Origin: a bacterium
GTDB lineage: Bacteria > Zixibacteria > MSB-5A5 > WJJR01
Length of the DNA: 55,294 nucleotides
NCBI GenBank assembly: GCA_035559435.1
Contig: DATMBC010000068.1
Location: forward strand, 1-55,294
Direction of reading: 5' to 3'
Shown here one piece after another: positions 10,901 to 18,436 of the stretch. Numbering within the stretch: position 1 is the stretch's first letter; every line of letters starts with the position of its first letter. The notes below the pieces were generated by a model, which was not told where the DNA came from, searched no databases, and worked only from the letters and a program-made list of their open reading frames with translations. The translations under genes and the position numbers were made by a program.

Positions 10901-11851
10901 GCCTTCGAGCACCAGGTTCGGCAGGTTGACGTTGATCGTGCTGGCCAGGACATACGTGCCAGCGGCGACGTAGACCGTCGAGCCGCTCACGTTGTTGATG
11001 CCATCCTGGATGGTGGCAAAAGCGTTCCAGCCGAAGAACTTTCCGGGCTCGACTTCCACGCCCGGCGCCGTGCCCGCCCAGTCGTCATCGACATAGACCG
11101 GATCGGTCTTCGCTTCGAGATCGATCACGTAGCTGTCGCCCGTGGTCAGATTGATCTCGATCGCGTCGATGTAGCCGGCGAACGCGGCCCAGCCGCTGCC
11201 CGTCGACCAGTTGAGATACTTGACGGTCTTGGCGCCGTAATCGATCGGATTCGGATCGGCCGAGCCCGCAGTGGGATTGCCGGGCCAGGTGGACCAGTTG
11301 ATCGCGCCGGCCTGCAGGTCCGCCAGCGTCGGCTGGCCATAGAACCCGAAATTCCCGCCGTTGTTGTTGGCGTCGAAGAATGTGAGCTGGTTGGTCGGCG
11401 CATCCGTGGTCCAGGTGTTCCACACGCCCGCGGTCGGCGGCACATACCCGTTGCTCAGGTACGGTTCGGCGTTCAACCGCTTGTTGTACCACGAGGCGTC
11501 GTTGTCGCTGCTTTCCAGCGCCGTGTAGATCAACATGTAGAAGTCGACGCCGCTCGGATTGGTGGCGTCGTTGAGCGTGTGGTAGACCACGCTCTGGATC
11601 TGGTCGATCGTGAACGACGCGCCGAATTGCGCCGCGGGATCGACGTAGATCTCGGTCTTGCCGCTGGGATATTGCTCATACCACGAACCGGCTCCCAGGT
11701 ATTGGGCTGCGGTGGACGGCGTGATGAACGAGGCCGCGGCGTAAGGCGCGCCAAAGGTCAGGTTGTACGTCGTCGCCTGTGCCGACGTGCCGGCTGCCGC
11801 GACGACCGCCACTGCCACCGCGAGAAACCACCACCACTTCACATTGCGCAT
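4991..11851 (-). CDS. Giant secreted parallel beta-helix protein with HYR, dockerin-like and sorting domains
   Basis: This is a 2286-residue protein. The start at ATG 11851 was chosen because GGAGGAGG lies just upstream and it begins a clean signal peptide (MRNVKWWWFLAVAVAV, cleavage near SAQA); a frame extension to 11893 is less likely. After an N-terminal beta-rich domain come three parallel beta-helix stretches (about residues 270-500, 540-830 and 990-1370), each opening like DGINNVSGSTVYVAAGTY, in the NosD/polymorphic outer-membrane style. Then follow a cohesin-like region, an Ig-like domain, two HYR modules (CPADFTVECEADIP; CLPDISVQRLLDLP), an adhesin-like beta-sandwich, a dockerin-like pair (GDINLNGMGYEVGDIVVL; ASDVNADGVLMTVADLRYLL) and a FlgD-like sorting domain ending TLVK. 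Carbohydrate binding or degradation is possible from the beta-helix fold, but no catalytic residues could be assigned. It is a paralogue of its downstream neighbour over the C-terminal third. Confidence 0.87.
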   Translation of the reverse strand: MRNVKWWWFLAVAVAVVAAAGTSAQATTYNLTFGAPYAAASFITPSTAAQYLGAGSWYEQYPSGKTEIYVDPAAQFGASFTIDQIQSVVYHTLNDATNPSGVDFYMLIYTALESSDNDASWYNKRLNAEPYLSNGYVPPTAGVWNTWTTDAPTNQLTFFDANNNGGNFGFYGQPTLADLQAGAINWSTWPGNPTAGSADPNPIDYGAKTVKYLNWSTGSGWAAFAGYIDAIEINLTTGDSYVIDLEAKTDPVYVDDDWAGTAPGVEVEPGKFFGWNAFATIQDGINNVSGSTVYVAAGTYVLASTINVNLPNLVLEGAGAGNTIVQVSKAVGYAFNVTGAGSVIRGFTVEKTDLLSVHNLALINANNVTIENNEFFGPDPGSPWSVNGLVSRAMEVAGGLSGLVIQNNTIHTLRQPAYINPGTVGTVTGNHVYGTRGWVNDGGQITFTGNDWPCPGNQGADIALLASVNPVWYPDLFALSVGNDDAYISAQYVGGKSGRAYSYVDIAAAPGGNGHSCHPYQSAATGALNTLPTGTCYVASGVYEEQVEIKENITVQGDGMGSTIIRCPVALTKFFFSAPYNNYPVVYIHDVASMAIRDLTVDGYGRGNAHYRFIGVGFRNAGGVVDHVEVTDVRDTPFSGTQHGVGVYAYNVDGVARSIEVGNCSIHDFQKNAMALNAAAGTSLTTNVHDNTIVGYGATTVTAQNGIQIYTPGSSGSVTNNTVSAIAYDNTLSSTKWVATSILNFYTDLQIVGNTISQAHMGIYNIDGNATIAENDITIEKIGVYAFGIIASDPPKAVPSPVDEITPFSAAPSGDRMAASAAAVVAVDVLRNELTFSGMDNTATYAIEADAGYGPNDLAFYAAENVVTGFEVGVEVYQCQSGCDVGVFTSAKAYSNSLAGNTFGMRSNWSSVADGSGNWWGSTDPLAVAGEVSGVVDYSPWLDGNDIDGVTMGFQGDFSALWADDDSPVAGADHHFQEAVNMVSGSTIYLMPGTYVGQTVINGFADLDVIGSGVGVTIINPPATTMAYNYTTPSNNRAVIAIVNSDDVAISDLTVDGLGKGNINNRFVGIAFFESGGSVTDCEVKDIRNTPIDGIQGGNAIYGYNFAAPARTVSVSGCHVIGFQKGGIVMNGDYLTANVVDNDVDGYGPANFIAMNGIQIGWNAAGVVDNNRVYGCSYTGPNWSSAGILIYGYPVSYEAVQVVGNEVDECQTGIYFVNIGGNIDNNTVTNTSAGTGTYYWGIIADPGDIKGRKPQPFEETVAASSLGSMAAGVNAIATSATGNVLDGDGDGVGIGAYSWSVANGGEGTLNFSASNNVITEFGVGMELYEDNDAVLTSTLTYNKIFYNELGLYNGNGTVDAQFNSICYNTTNADDNTAGNYYNANCWSDWNGVQPYAVGGAGANVDNAATSGCGFDLTPDAIAYDCEGTFSVDVTIGESVTGVSLADVILMVPPSLTLVNMSTPQPGWLLSYSTPGGGQHNFTLQNASATLDGPAVLFTVTFSGSESCINSVIDMTYGRLYEDLGRTMQIPASLAPSVALTSDCADPSGITVNSPAPGACYGPAPVLDISATDDCDLDAVYYQIDGCAGTWQPIATGLTGTAYSNAAWEIPGYAGLSGGEHCVYFLVVDDFGRSNADACTFQWCFTRDLTGPEIVCPADFTVECEADIPACNPNNATATDACGGPVTITCSDGVFTGDPCGGTLTRTYTATDQFGNTSSCDQVITVLDTQAPVITCLPDISVQRLLDLPPCDEGDVTVTDNCGGAITVTCERSSLGGVGCSDVPALVYYTYTATDVCGNSATCQRVVTVLRPDCPFAVSAGDGSGVVNAFAGQTLTLPVNVDEISTEVSSFDLALRYDKSAVTVQSVDRGEALAAWEYFSYRLETSESDGSGIVRLIGMADLNNGVNPPLSAYMPLGAIANIRLSVNADPSYIGRSINLEPCLNGCTDNTVVTRSGAKTIVMAESDVEGCTSSLSGTVVTGVRFAGLRLDVAKPQSTTGDINLNGMGYEVGDIVVLTNYLVNGFSALSEDASLRELQLAASDVNADGVLMTVADLRYLLRVVAGEAAPIPGAKLSPYAPNAQAEYRIEDGRLTVSTNAAVDLGGALFIFRTEGLSVGSPALSEAAAGMNVRVNSGNGECRVLVSTTLESMASVSAGHRELFSVPVTGDGTADLIEVQMSDADGALLAVTAYKSVLPTDYALEQNYPNPFNAGTVIPFALKDASEWTVTIYNVMGQVVRTFTGRNDAGRVTVTWDGADHNGAAVSSGVYFYRVQTDNWHATKKMTLVK

Positions 11852-12517
11852 ATCTCCTCCTCCGCTGACATGCTGGAACCGGACGTACGACAACGCCCGC
11901 TTCCGGTGAACGATGAAGTTGTGTCAAACTGTGAATTGCGCGCGTGTAACGGATCAGACCGACATCTACAGCAGAAAAACCGTCAGGAAGGCAACACACT
12001 CATAGGCAGACTCCGTAAGCTTGGGGTGCCCGCTCGACCCTGAATACTGATCGTGGGCACCGTCACTCTCTCCCCCGTCGACATCGGGGCAACAACGTCA
12101 CCTTAGCAGTTGTCATCAACATTCCAACCCTGCCGCGAACCGACACAAAGGCGCCGACGAGCGTCTCTGCTGACGGCAATGTCTACAACTGGCCGTATTA
12201 AACCACTCCCCGGCGAGATGTCAAGCCACTATCGCGGCAATCTTCGCAAATATGACAAAAACTATCTCGATGCTTGACGACGAACCATTCCGCTGACCGA
12301 GAGAAAACCGGACCTTCACAGGGGGCGTTTAAGCCGAAGTTAGAAATCACCATGGCACAGCGCGGGAAGCAACGACCGATCACGTCGACCTATCCCATCG
12401 AAAAAAATAGCGACCGTCGCGCGATTCTGTGGGACATGGCGCCGGCGCTTCCCCCAATATTTTAGTCCCGCCAGGCAACGCGTTGTTACGCAGCCGTCGG
12501 CCCGGCCGTGCGCCGGA
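11852..12517. other. Long intergenic region upstream of the giant beta-helix gene
   Basis: About 670 bp lies between the giant gene start and the glutamine synthetase stop. It is more AT-rich than the surroundings. No ORF with a ribosome site or family resemblance was found. The minus strand carries TTGACA in the 11915-11935 area, but no matching -10 at 16-18 bp, so no promoter is called. No clear terminator for glnA was found here. Confidence 0.5.
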
Positions 12518-13930
12518 TCAGCAGTCGTAGTACATCTCAAACTCGTACGGCGTCGGCCGGCTGCGGATTTCCTGGACATCCGTCCGCTTCAGATTCATCC
12601 AGCTGATCAGCAGATCCTCGGTGAAGACGCCGCCCTGCAATAGGTATGCATGATCATCGATGAGCGCGTTCAGCGCCTTGTTGAGCGACGTGGGCAACTG
12701 GTGGATCTGGTGACGCTCCCGTGCGGTCAGTGTCTCGACGTTTTTCTCCAGCGGCGTGCCCGGGTCGATCTTGCGTTTGATCCCGTCCAGTCCCGCCATC
12801 AACATCGCCGCGTAGGCCAGGTAGGCGTTCATCGTGCCGTCAGGAGGACGGAACTCGACGCGCATCTTTTTCGGATCGCGCTGATAGCCGGGGATGCGCA
12901 CGCAGGCGGTGCGGTTGCCGGTGCCGTACGTGCCCGCCACCGGCGCCTCGAAGCCCGGCACCAGCCGCTTGAACGAGTTGGTCGACGGGTTGGTGAAGGC
13001 CAAAAGCGAATCGGCGTGCGCCAAAAGACCGCCAACGTAGTGCAGCCCCAGGCGCGAGAGCCGTGACGGCGATTTGGCGTCGTAGAACAGCGATCCCTTC
13101 GCGTCAGCCAGATACTGATGCACGTGCAACCCGGAACCCGGCTCGTTGAACAGCGGCTTGGGCATGAACGTCGCCGACTTGTGCAGGCGGAAGCATTGGT
13201 TCTTGATGATGTATTTGACCAACAGCGTCTGATCGGCCGCCTTCAGCAGCGGCGAAAACTCGATTTCGATCTCGTGCTGTCCCGCGCCGCCAACCTCGTG
13301 GTGATGGTACTTCATACCGATCCCGGCCGCGGCCATCAGCACCGCGATCTCCGAGCGCAGGTTGAAGGTGCGGTCCAGAGGCGGCGCGACATGGTAGCCG
13401 CGCTTGTATGGAATCCTGTACGCGAGCGACTCTTCCTCCACGCCGGCGTTCCAGATCGCCTCGTTGGCGTGCAATTCATAGAACGCATGCTCCGGCCGCT
13501 GCGAAAAGTCGACCCGGTCAAAGACGTAGAATTCGAACTCCGGCCCCAGGATGGCATCGGCCCCCTTCACCGTCTTGCGCAGATACGCTTCGGCGTCGGA
13601 GGCCACCCGCCGGGGATTGCGCGAGTATGGCGTGATCGCCGCGCCCGACTCCATGATGTCGCCGATGAGCGACAGCGTCGGCCGCTCGAAGAACGGATCC
13701 ATGAATGCCGTGGCGGGATCGGGCAGCAGAATCATGTCGCCGCGCTCGATCGACGCGAATCCCGGCATCGATGACCCATCGACGCCCACGCCCGATTCAA
13801 ACAGCCCCTTGCCCAACGACGCGATCGGCAGCGTTACATGATGCCAGCTACCGCTCAGATCGCAGAATTTCAAATCGAGGAATTCGGTCCGGTGGCGTTT
13901 GGCCAGCTCCTGCAGTGAGGCGAGTGTCAT
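12518..13930 (-). CDS. glnA: Glutamine synthetase, type I
   Basis: This enzyme condenses glutamate, ammonia and ATP into glutamine in the cytoplasm, as a dodecamer in this family. The 470 residues show the beta-grasp signature (SGVGVDGSSMPGF), metal-site glutamates in LGPEFEFY and GAGQHEIEIEF, NEPGSGLHVHQ with the conserved His, the TGNRTACVRIP arginine loop, RVEFRPPDGTMNAYLAYAAM and the C-terminal YEFEMYY. ATG 13930 is chosen because AGGAG lies seven bases upstream; the frame can extend two codons to a TTG. The adenylylation segment, KNLYDLPPEE in enterobacterial enzymes, reads KNVETLTARE here, so the target tyrosine is replaced by Glu. Control by GlnE-type adenylylation is therefore unlikely. 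It is a monocistronic-looking gene. Confidence 0.96.
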   Translation of the reverse strand: MTLASLQELAKRHRTEFLDLKFCDLSGSWHHVTLPIASLGKGLFESGVGVDGSSMPGFASIERGDMILLPDPATAFMDPFFERPTLSLIGDIMESGAAITPYSRNPRRVASDAEAYLRKTVKGADAILGPEFEFYVFDRVDFSQRPEHAFYELHANEAIWNAGVEEESLAYRIPYKRGYHVAPPLDRTFNLRSEIAVLMAAAGIGMKYHHHEVGGAGQHEIEIEFSPLLKAADQTLLVKYIIKNQCFRLHKSATFMPKPLFNEPGSGLHVHQYLADAKGSLFYDAKSPSRLSRLGLHYVGGLLAHADSLLAFTNPSTNSFKRLVPGFEAPVAGTYGTGNRTACVRIPGYQRDPKKMRVEFRPPDGTMNAYLAYAAMLMAGLDGIKRKIDPGTPLEKNVETLTARERHQIHQLPTSLNKALNALIDDHAYLLQGGVFTEDLLISWMNLKRTDVQEIRSRPTPYEFEMYYDC

Positions 13931-14094
13931 CGGCAAACTCCTGAAATGGCGCTACCCGTTGATCCCGCCGCCGTCACAGCGCCGGGCGCAGACGCGAGGA
14001 CGGCAGAGCGCCGCGGTGCCCGCCTGCGAGGGGAAAGATAGCAACCGCTCCCGGCGCGGGAGTCACGCCGCAATCGCCAACCGGCAAAGTTTTG

Positions 14095-16536
14095 TCAGGC
14101 GTGTCGTCGCAGCGCGGTGAGAATGACATCGCTCGGTGCGCCCTCCGCAGCCATTGCATCCGGCTCCCCCGGCGATCGCCACAGACACAGCCATGCCAGC
14201 GCGTAGCAGCCCGCGCCGACGATGACCACCACACGGTACCCCCAGAGCATCGCCAAGGCGATGGCGGCCACCGACCCCAGCACCGAAGCCGCGCCGTTGA
14301 GGCCCCACGCCCAGGGCACCATGTCATGGCGGCGGCTCTCAACGTGCTTGAGCCCGATCGGGAACGGCTGCCCCAACAGGAAGCCCAGAGGCGCCAGCAG
14401 CAAAACTGTAATCGCCACACGCGCGCCCAATGGCAATACGAAGGTCGCGCTCAACAGTGCGGGCAGCAGCGCCTGCGCCAGCAGGATGGCGCCGACGATC
14501 GCCGCCAATCGCCCGCCGCGATACCGTCGGCAGCGCTCCACCGACAGCCGCCGGCTGTACAACGCCCCCGCGCCGGCGCTGACCAGAAGCGCGCTGAGAA
14601 TCACCGTCAGCGCATGCACCGGATGACCGAGATAGAGGACGAAAGTCTGGATCAATCCAACTTCGACCAGGATGAACCCCAATCCGATGGCAATGAAGTA
14701 TGACATCATCGGCACGCCGCCGCGCATTCGCCAGAGGTCGCGTCCGCGACGCAATGTCAACAGCGGCCCCAGGAAGAACAATCCGACCAGGAGGACCGAA
14801 ACCGCCGCGACCACAATCAGATTGAGAATACCAAGATTGTTCTTCCGCGACTCCAATTCGAGCGCGAAGAGACCGCGCAGATCGCCGGCGCGGATGATGT
14901 TGAAGAAAAACGGCCGATCATCGGTCGCCGGAGTCACGTTGTACTCATACCCGGCGATGAAGGCGGCGCGGTCGGCGGCACGGGCGAAATCGTCGTAGGC
15001 GTTCCACATGCGCTCAAACGGCGAGTAGAGCAAATGCCCGCCGGTGGCCGTCAGGCGGTTCATCACCGTTTCGTGATCGGCGCGTGATATCGGCGCGCGC
15101 CGGAAGATGAAACTGGCCATCTCCAGCCCGGCGCCCGGCAGGGGAATCGACGCGATGATGATGTGCCGCGCGGGATCGGCGATTCCCTGACGCTCGGCGG
15201 CGGCAAACGCCGTCGTCATCAGCCGCAGCGCCTCGCGCGGCTTGGGAAAGTTCCAGCGCGTGATCGATAGGATGCCGTCGTCTTCAAGATGCGCGAGGTA
15301 GTCGGCAAACGCCTCCACCGTGTAGAGATGATTCTCGGTGAGACTGAAGGCGCCCGCCGCGGTCGCCGCCCAGGTATCGACCAGCGTCAATTGGATGTGA
15401 TCGTAGCGCGCGCGGCTCTGCAGCACAAACGAGCGGCCTTCGGCCACCACCAGATTGACGTCGGGACGATCATAGAGGCGGCCGGAAAAGCCGGCGTAGC
15501 GCCCGCGCATGATGTCGTCAGCGATGATGCCGTTGAGCTCCACCGCGTCGATCCGCCGCGCGCCCCAAGCCAGCGCGAAGACCACATCCAGCCCGCCGCC
15601 CGGCCCGATGATGAGCACCCGTCCGGTGCCGGCCAACTCGTGCGGCAGCGACGAGGCCCAGGTGCGCGCCACCGACGCACGGATCTGCTCCGGCGTCATC
15701 GCCGCAAACGGGTCCTTGAGAATGAAGGTGGCGGCGTCGGCGTCGATTTCGATCCGCGCCAGATCACCGCGGCCGGGCGGATTCTGCACCGTGATATACG
15801 AGTACGCGTTCCAGCGCTCAAAGGCGACCGGCTCCTTGGGACGGCCCTTGAGATACTTCAACGGGAAGACCGCGACCCATTGGTTGACCACCGTCACGCC
15901 CACGACGAGCACCAACAGCGCCGCGGCCGTCAGCCGCAGGCGGCCGCTGCTCCAACCCGCCAGCAGCGCCGCGGCCGCCAGGATTCCCGCCGCGATCAGG
16001 CACGTGGCGATGGCCCCGAACACATTCAACAGCGCCACTGTCAGCACCGCCCCAATCGCCGCGCCGACCAAATCCCAGGAGTACAGCCGCGACACCTCCC
16101 GCGTGCGACGAAAGAGAATGATCGCAATCGCCATCCCGGCACAGAAGAAGGGCACCAGCAACGCGGCGTAGATCAACAGCAGCCGTCCGACATTGGCGTT
16201 GGAGTACTCCAACGTGATGGGAATGCGCAGAATGACCGCCAATGCCGCGGCCGCGCTCACTGCGGCCGCCATCGACCAGAAGGCCACGCTGCCGCGGAAG
16301 CGCCGCTCCGGATAGCGATCCTCAAATCCGAACAGCCACAGCCCCGACGCACCCAGGCCGAACATCGCCAGCGAGATGGCCATGAAGCCGAAGTGATAGT
16401 ACATCAAGACCGAGAACAGCCGCGTGATCGCCACTTCCAGGATCAGCACGCCGGCGGCCGCCAACATGATGATCCACTGGCAGACGCGCAGATCGCCATA
16501 TGTTCCGTTCGCCGGTGCCGTCGCGCCGCTTGTCAT
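14095..16536 (-). CDS. Polytopic membrane protein with internal spermidine-synthase-like methyltransferase fold
   Basis: This 813-residue protein has several N-terminal transmembrane helices (about residues 20-220). A soluble Rossmann domain follows, with the SAM/aminopropyl-binding motif VLIIGPGGGLDVV and the acidic loop DAVELNGIIADD, as in spermidine synthases. At least six C-terminal helices then occur (about residues 590-790). This 'spermidine synthase-like, membrane-embedded' architecture is widespread, but its substrate is generally unknown. The start at ATG 16536 follows GGGAGG 12 bases upstream; an upstream GTG at 16620 would add a non-hydrophobic stretch without a good ribosome site. 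Polyamine synthesis should not be assumed: no decarboxylase partner is adjacent. Confidence 0.75.
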   Translation of the reverse strand: MTSGATAPANGTYGDLRVCQWIIMLAAAGVLILEVAITRLFSVLMYYHFGFMAISLAMFGLGASGLWLFGFEDRYPERRFRGSVAFWSMAAAVSAAAALAVILRIPITLEYSNANVGRLLLIYAALLVPFFCAGMAIAIILFRRTREVSRLYSWDLVGAAIGAVLTVALLNVFGAIATCLIAAGILAAAALLAGWSSGRLRLTAAALLVLVVGVTVVNQWVAVFPLKYLKGRPKEPVAFERWNAYSYITVQNPPGRGDLARIEIDADAATFILKDPFAAMTPEQIRASVARTWASSLPHELAGTGRVLIIGPGGGLDVVFALAWGARRIDAVELNGIIADDIMRGRYAGFSGRLYDRPDVNLVVAEGRSFVLQSRARYDHIQLTLVDTWAATAAGAFSLTENHLYTVEAFADYLAHLEDDGILSITRWNFPKPREALRLMTTAFAAAERQGIADPARHIIIASIPLPGAGLEMASFIFRRAPISRADHETVMNRLTATGGHLLYSPFERMWNAYDDFARAADRAAFIAGYEYNVTPATDDRPFFFNIIRAGDLRGLFALELESRKNNLGILNLIVVAAVSVLLVGLFFLGPLLTLRRGRDLWRMRGGVPMMSYFIAIGLGFILVEVGLIQTFVLYLGHPVHALTVILSALLVSAGAGALYSRRLSVERCRRYRGGRLAAIVGAILLAQALLPALLSATFVLPLGARVAITVLLLAPLGFLLGQPFPIGLKHVESRRHDMVPWAWGLNGAASVLGSVAAIALAMLWGYRVVVIVGAGCYALAWLCLWRSPGEPDAMAAEGAPSDVILTALRRHA

Positions 16537-16746
16537 CGCAACCGGTTGCCTCCCGATTGTTGCGTGGCTGTGCTCAACGGGCCGCAACACGGAGGACCGT
16601 GCGTGACCAGGGAGGCACACACGCCTGTCCCGGCGGCGACATGCCGCCTTGGGTTATGTCAGCACAAACTGTCGACGTCCCCCGGATGGGGGCAGAGTTG
16701 AATCCAAGATACACAATGCCGCAAAAGAGGCAATTCCGGAAAGCGG

Positions 16747-16774
16747 AGGGGCCGGTCCGCACGGACCGGCCCCT
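16747..16774 (-). terminator. Hairpin terminator after the PEP carboxykinase gene
   Basis: A perfect 13-bp inverted repeat (AGGGGCCGGTCCG, 16747-16759 with 16762-16774) sits 21 bp beyond the minus-strand stop. A short C/T-rich stretch (CCGCTTTCC) follows it rather than a pure T-run. Confidence 0.7.
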
Positions 16775-16795
16775 GGGGAATCAGCGGGCGCGGGG

Positions 16796-18436
16796 TCAGA
16801 CTTTGGGGCCCGCGGCGACAATCTCCGGCGGGCAGCCATCCTTGAACTGCTTGAAGTTGTCGACAAAGCGCATTGCCAGATCGCGATACTTCTGCTGGTA
16901 CATCTTCTTGTCCGCCCAGGAACTCTCCGGACGCAGCACCTGATCGGGCACCTCGGGACAGGTCCTGGGCACCGAAAAGCCGAAGACCGGATCCTGGTAA
17001 TACTCGACGTTGTCGAGTTTGCCTTCCAGGGCGGCATCCAGCAGCGCGCGCGTGTAGCGAATGCTGATCCGTTTGCCAACCCCGTAGGGACCGCCGGTCC
17101 AGCCGGTGTTGACCAGCCAGCAGGAGGCGTTATAGCGCAGGATTTTGCGCTTGAGCAGGTCGGCGTAGTAGTACGGATGGTGCACCATGAAGGGCGCGCC
17201 GAAGCAGGCGCTGAAGGTGATCTCCGGCTCCTTGCCCATCTCAATTTCGGTGCCGCTGACCTTGGCGGTGTAGCCGGAAATAAAATGGTACAACGCCTGA
17301 TCGGGAGTCAGGCGCGCGATCGGCGGCATCACGCCGGAGGCGTCGCAGGTGAGCATGACGATGTTCTTCGGATGACCCGCCATCTTCTCCGGCACCGCGT
17401 TGTCAATGTAGTCGAGCGGATAGGAGGCCCGCGTGTTCTCGGTGCGGCTGTCATCGTCCAGATCGGGAATCCGGCTGACCGGATCAAAGATCACGTTCTC
17501 CAGAATGGTGCCATAGCGGCGGGTGCAGGCAAAGATCTCCGGCTCGGCGGTCGGCGACAGCGCAATCACCTTGGCGTAGCATCCGTTCTCGAAATTGAAC
17601 ACGCCGTCGTCGCTCCAGCCATGCTCGTCGTCGCCGATCAACCGCCGCCGCGGATCGGCCGACAGCGTGGTCTTGCCGGTGCCCGACAACCCGAAAAACA
17701 GCGCCGAGTCGCCGTTCTTGCCCACATTCGCCGAACAGTGCATGCTCAACACGCCCTGCAGCGGCAGCAGGTAATTCAAAATCGTAAACGCCGACTTCTT
17801 GATCTCGCCGCCGTAGCCGGTGCCGCCGATCAGCACCAGCTTCTGCTCGAAGCTCAGCAGGATGAAGGTCGGGCTGAGCGTGCCGTCGATCTCCGGCGCG
17901 CCCTTAAACGACGGAATCGAGATGATGGTGAATTCGGGGACATGGCGGCGCTGTTCCTCCAGCGAATTGACCGGGATGAACATGTTGCGCGCAAACAGAC
18001 TGTGCCAGGCCAGCTCGGTGACCACGCGGATGGGCAATCTCCAGTTGGGGTCGGCGCCGACATAGCAGTCCTGCACGAAGACATCGCGGTCCTGCAAGTA
18101 GGCCTGCAGACGGTTCATCACCGCGCTGAACTTGTCGGGGCTGAAGGGACGGTTGTATTTCCCCCACCAGATGTGGGCGTCGGTGGAGGCTTCGCGCACG
18201 ATGAACTTGTCGTTGGCGGCGCGGGCGGTGTGCTTGCCGGTGTTGACGATGAACGGCCCCCGGTAGCCAATCTGCCCCTCGCGGCGGAAGACCGCCTCCT
18301 CGTACAGGGGCGCGGTGCGCAGATTCCAGTAGACCCGATGCAGCTTGCCGAAGCCCTGGTCCTTCAGACGAAAGTCGCTGGCGCGCTCGGTGGCGATGTC
18401 CTGCGCCGGCGTCTTGATATCGATATAGAACTTCAT
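16796..18436 (-). CDS. pckA: Phosphoenolpyruvate carboxykinase (ATP)
   Basis: The enzyme decarboxylates and phosphorylates oxaloacetate to PEP with ATP, the first committed step of gluconeogenesis, in the cytosol. The 546 residues fit the family length. The P-loop reads GLSGTGKTTLSADP (about residue 248), the second kinase/metal motif is GDDEHGWSDDG, and the C-terminal half has the GWTGGPYGVGKRI region. An N-terminal loop usually written TGRSPxDKF reads HTARAANDKF, a small departure. ATG 18436 overlaps the TGA of the aminotransferase as ATGA, so the two are translationally coupled. The frame extends upstream to 18844, but only antisense to or out of frame with that neighbour. Confidence 0.96.
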   Translation of the reverse strand: MKFYIDIKTPAQDIATERASDFRLKDQGFGKLHRVYWNLRTAPLYEEAVFRREGQIGYRGPFIVNTGKHTARAANDKFIVREASTDAHIWWGKYNRPFSPDKFSAVMNRLQAYLQDRDVFVQDCYVGADPNWRLPIRVVTELAWHSLFARNMFIPVNSLEEQRRHVPEFTIISIPSFKGAPEIDGTLSPTFILLSFEQKLVLIGGTGYGGEIKKSAFTILNYLLPLQGVLSMHCSANVGKNGDSALFFGLSGTGKTTLSADPRRRLIGDDEHGWSDDGVFNFENGCYAKVIALSPTAEPEIFACTRRYGTILENVIFDPVSRIPDLDDDSRTENTRASYPLDYIDNAVPEKMAGHPKNIVMLTCDASGVMPPIARLTPDQALYHFISGYTAKVSGTEIEMGKEPEITFSACFGAPFMVHHPYYYADLLKRKILRYNASCWLVNTGWTGGPYGVGKRISIRYTRALLDAALEGKLDNVEYYQDPVFGFSVPRTCPEVPDQVLRPESSWADKKMYQQKYRDLAMRFVDNFKQFKDGCPPEIVAAGPKV

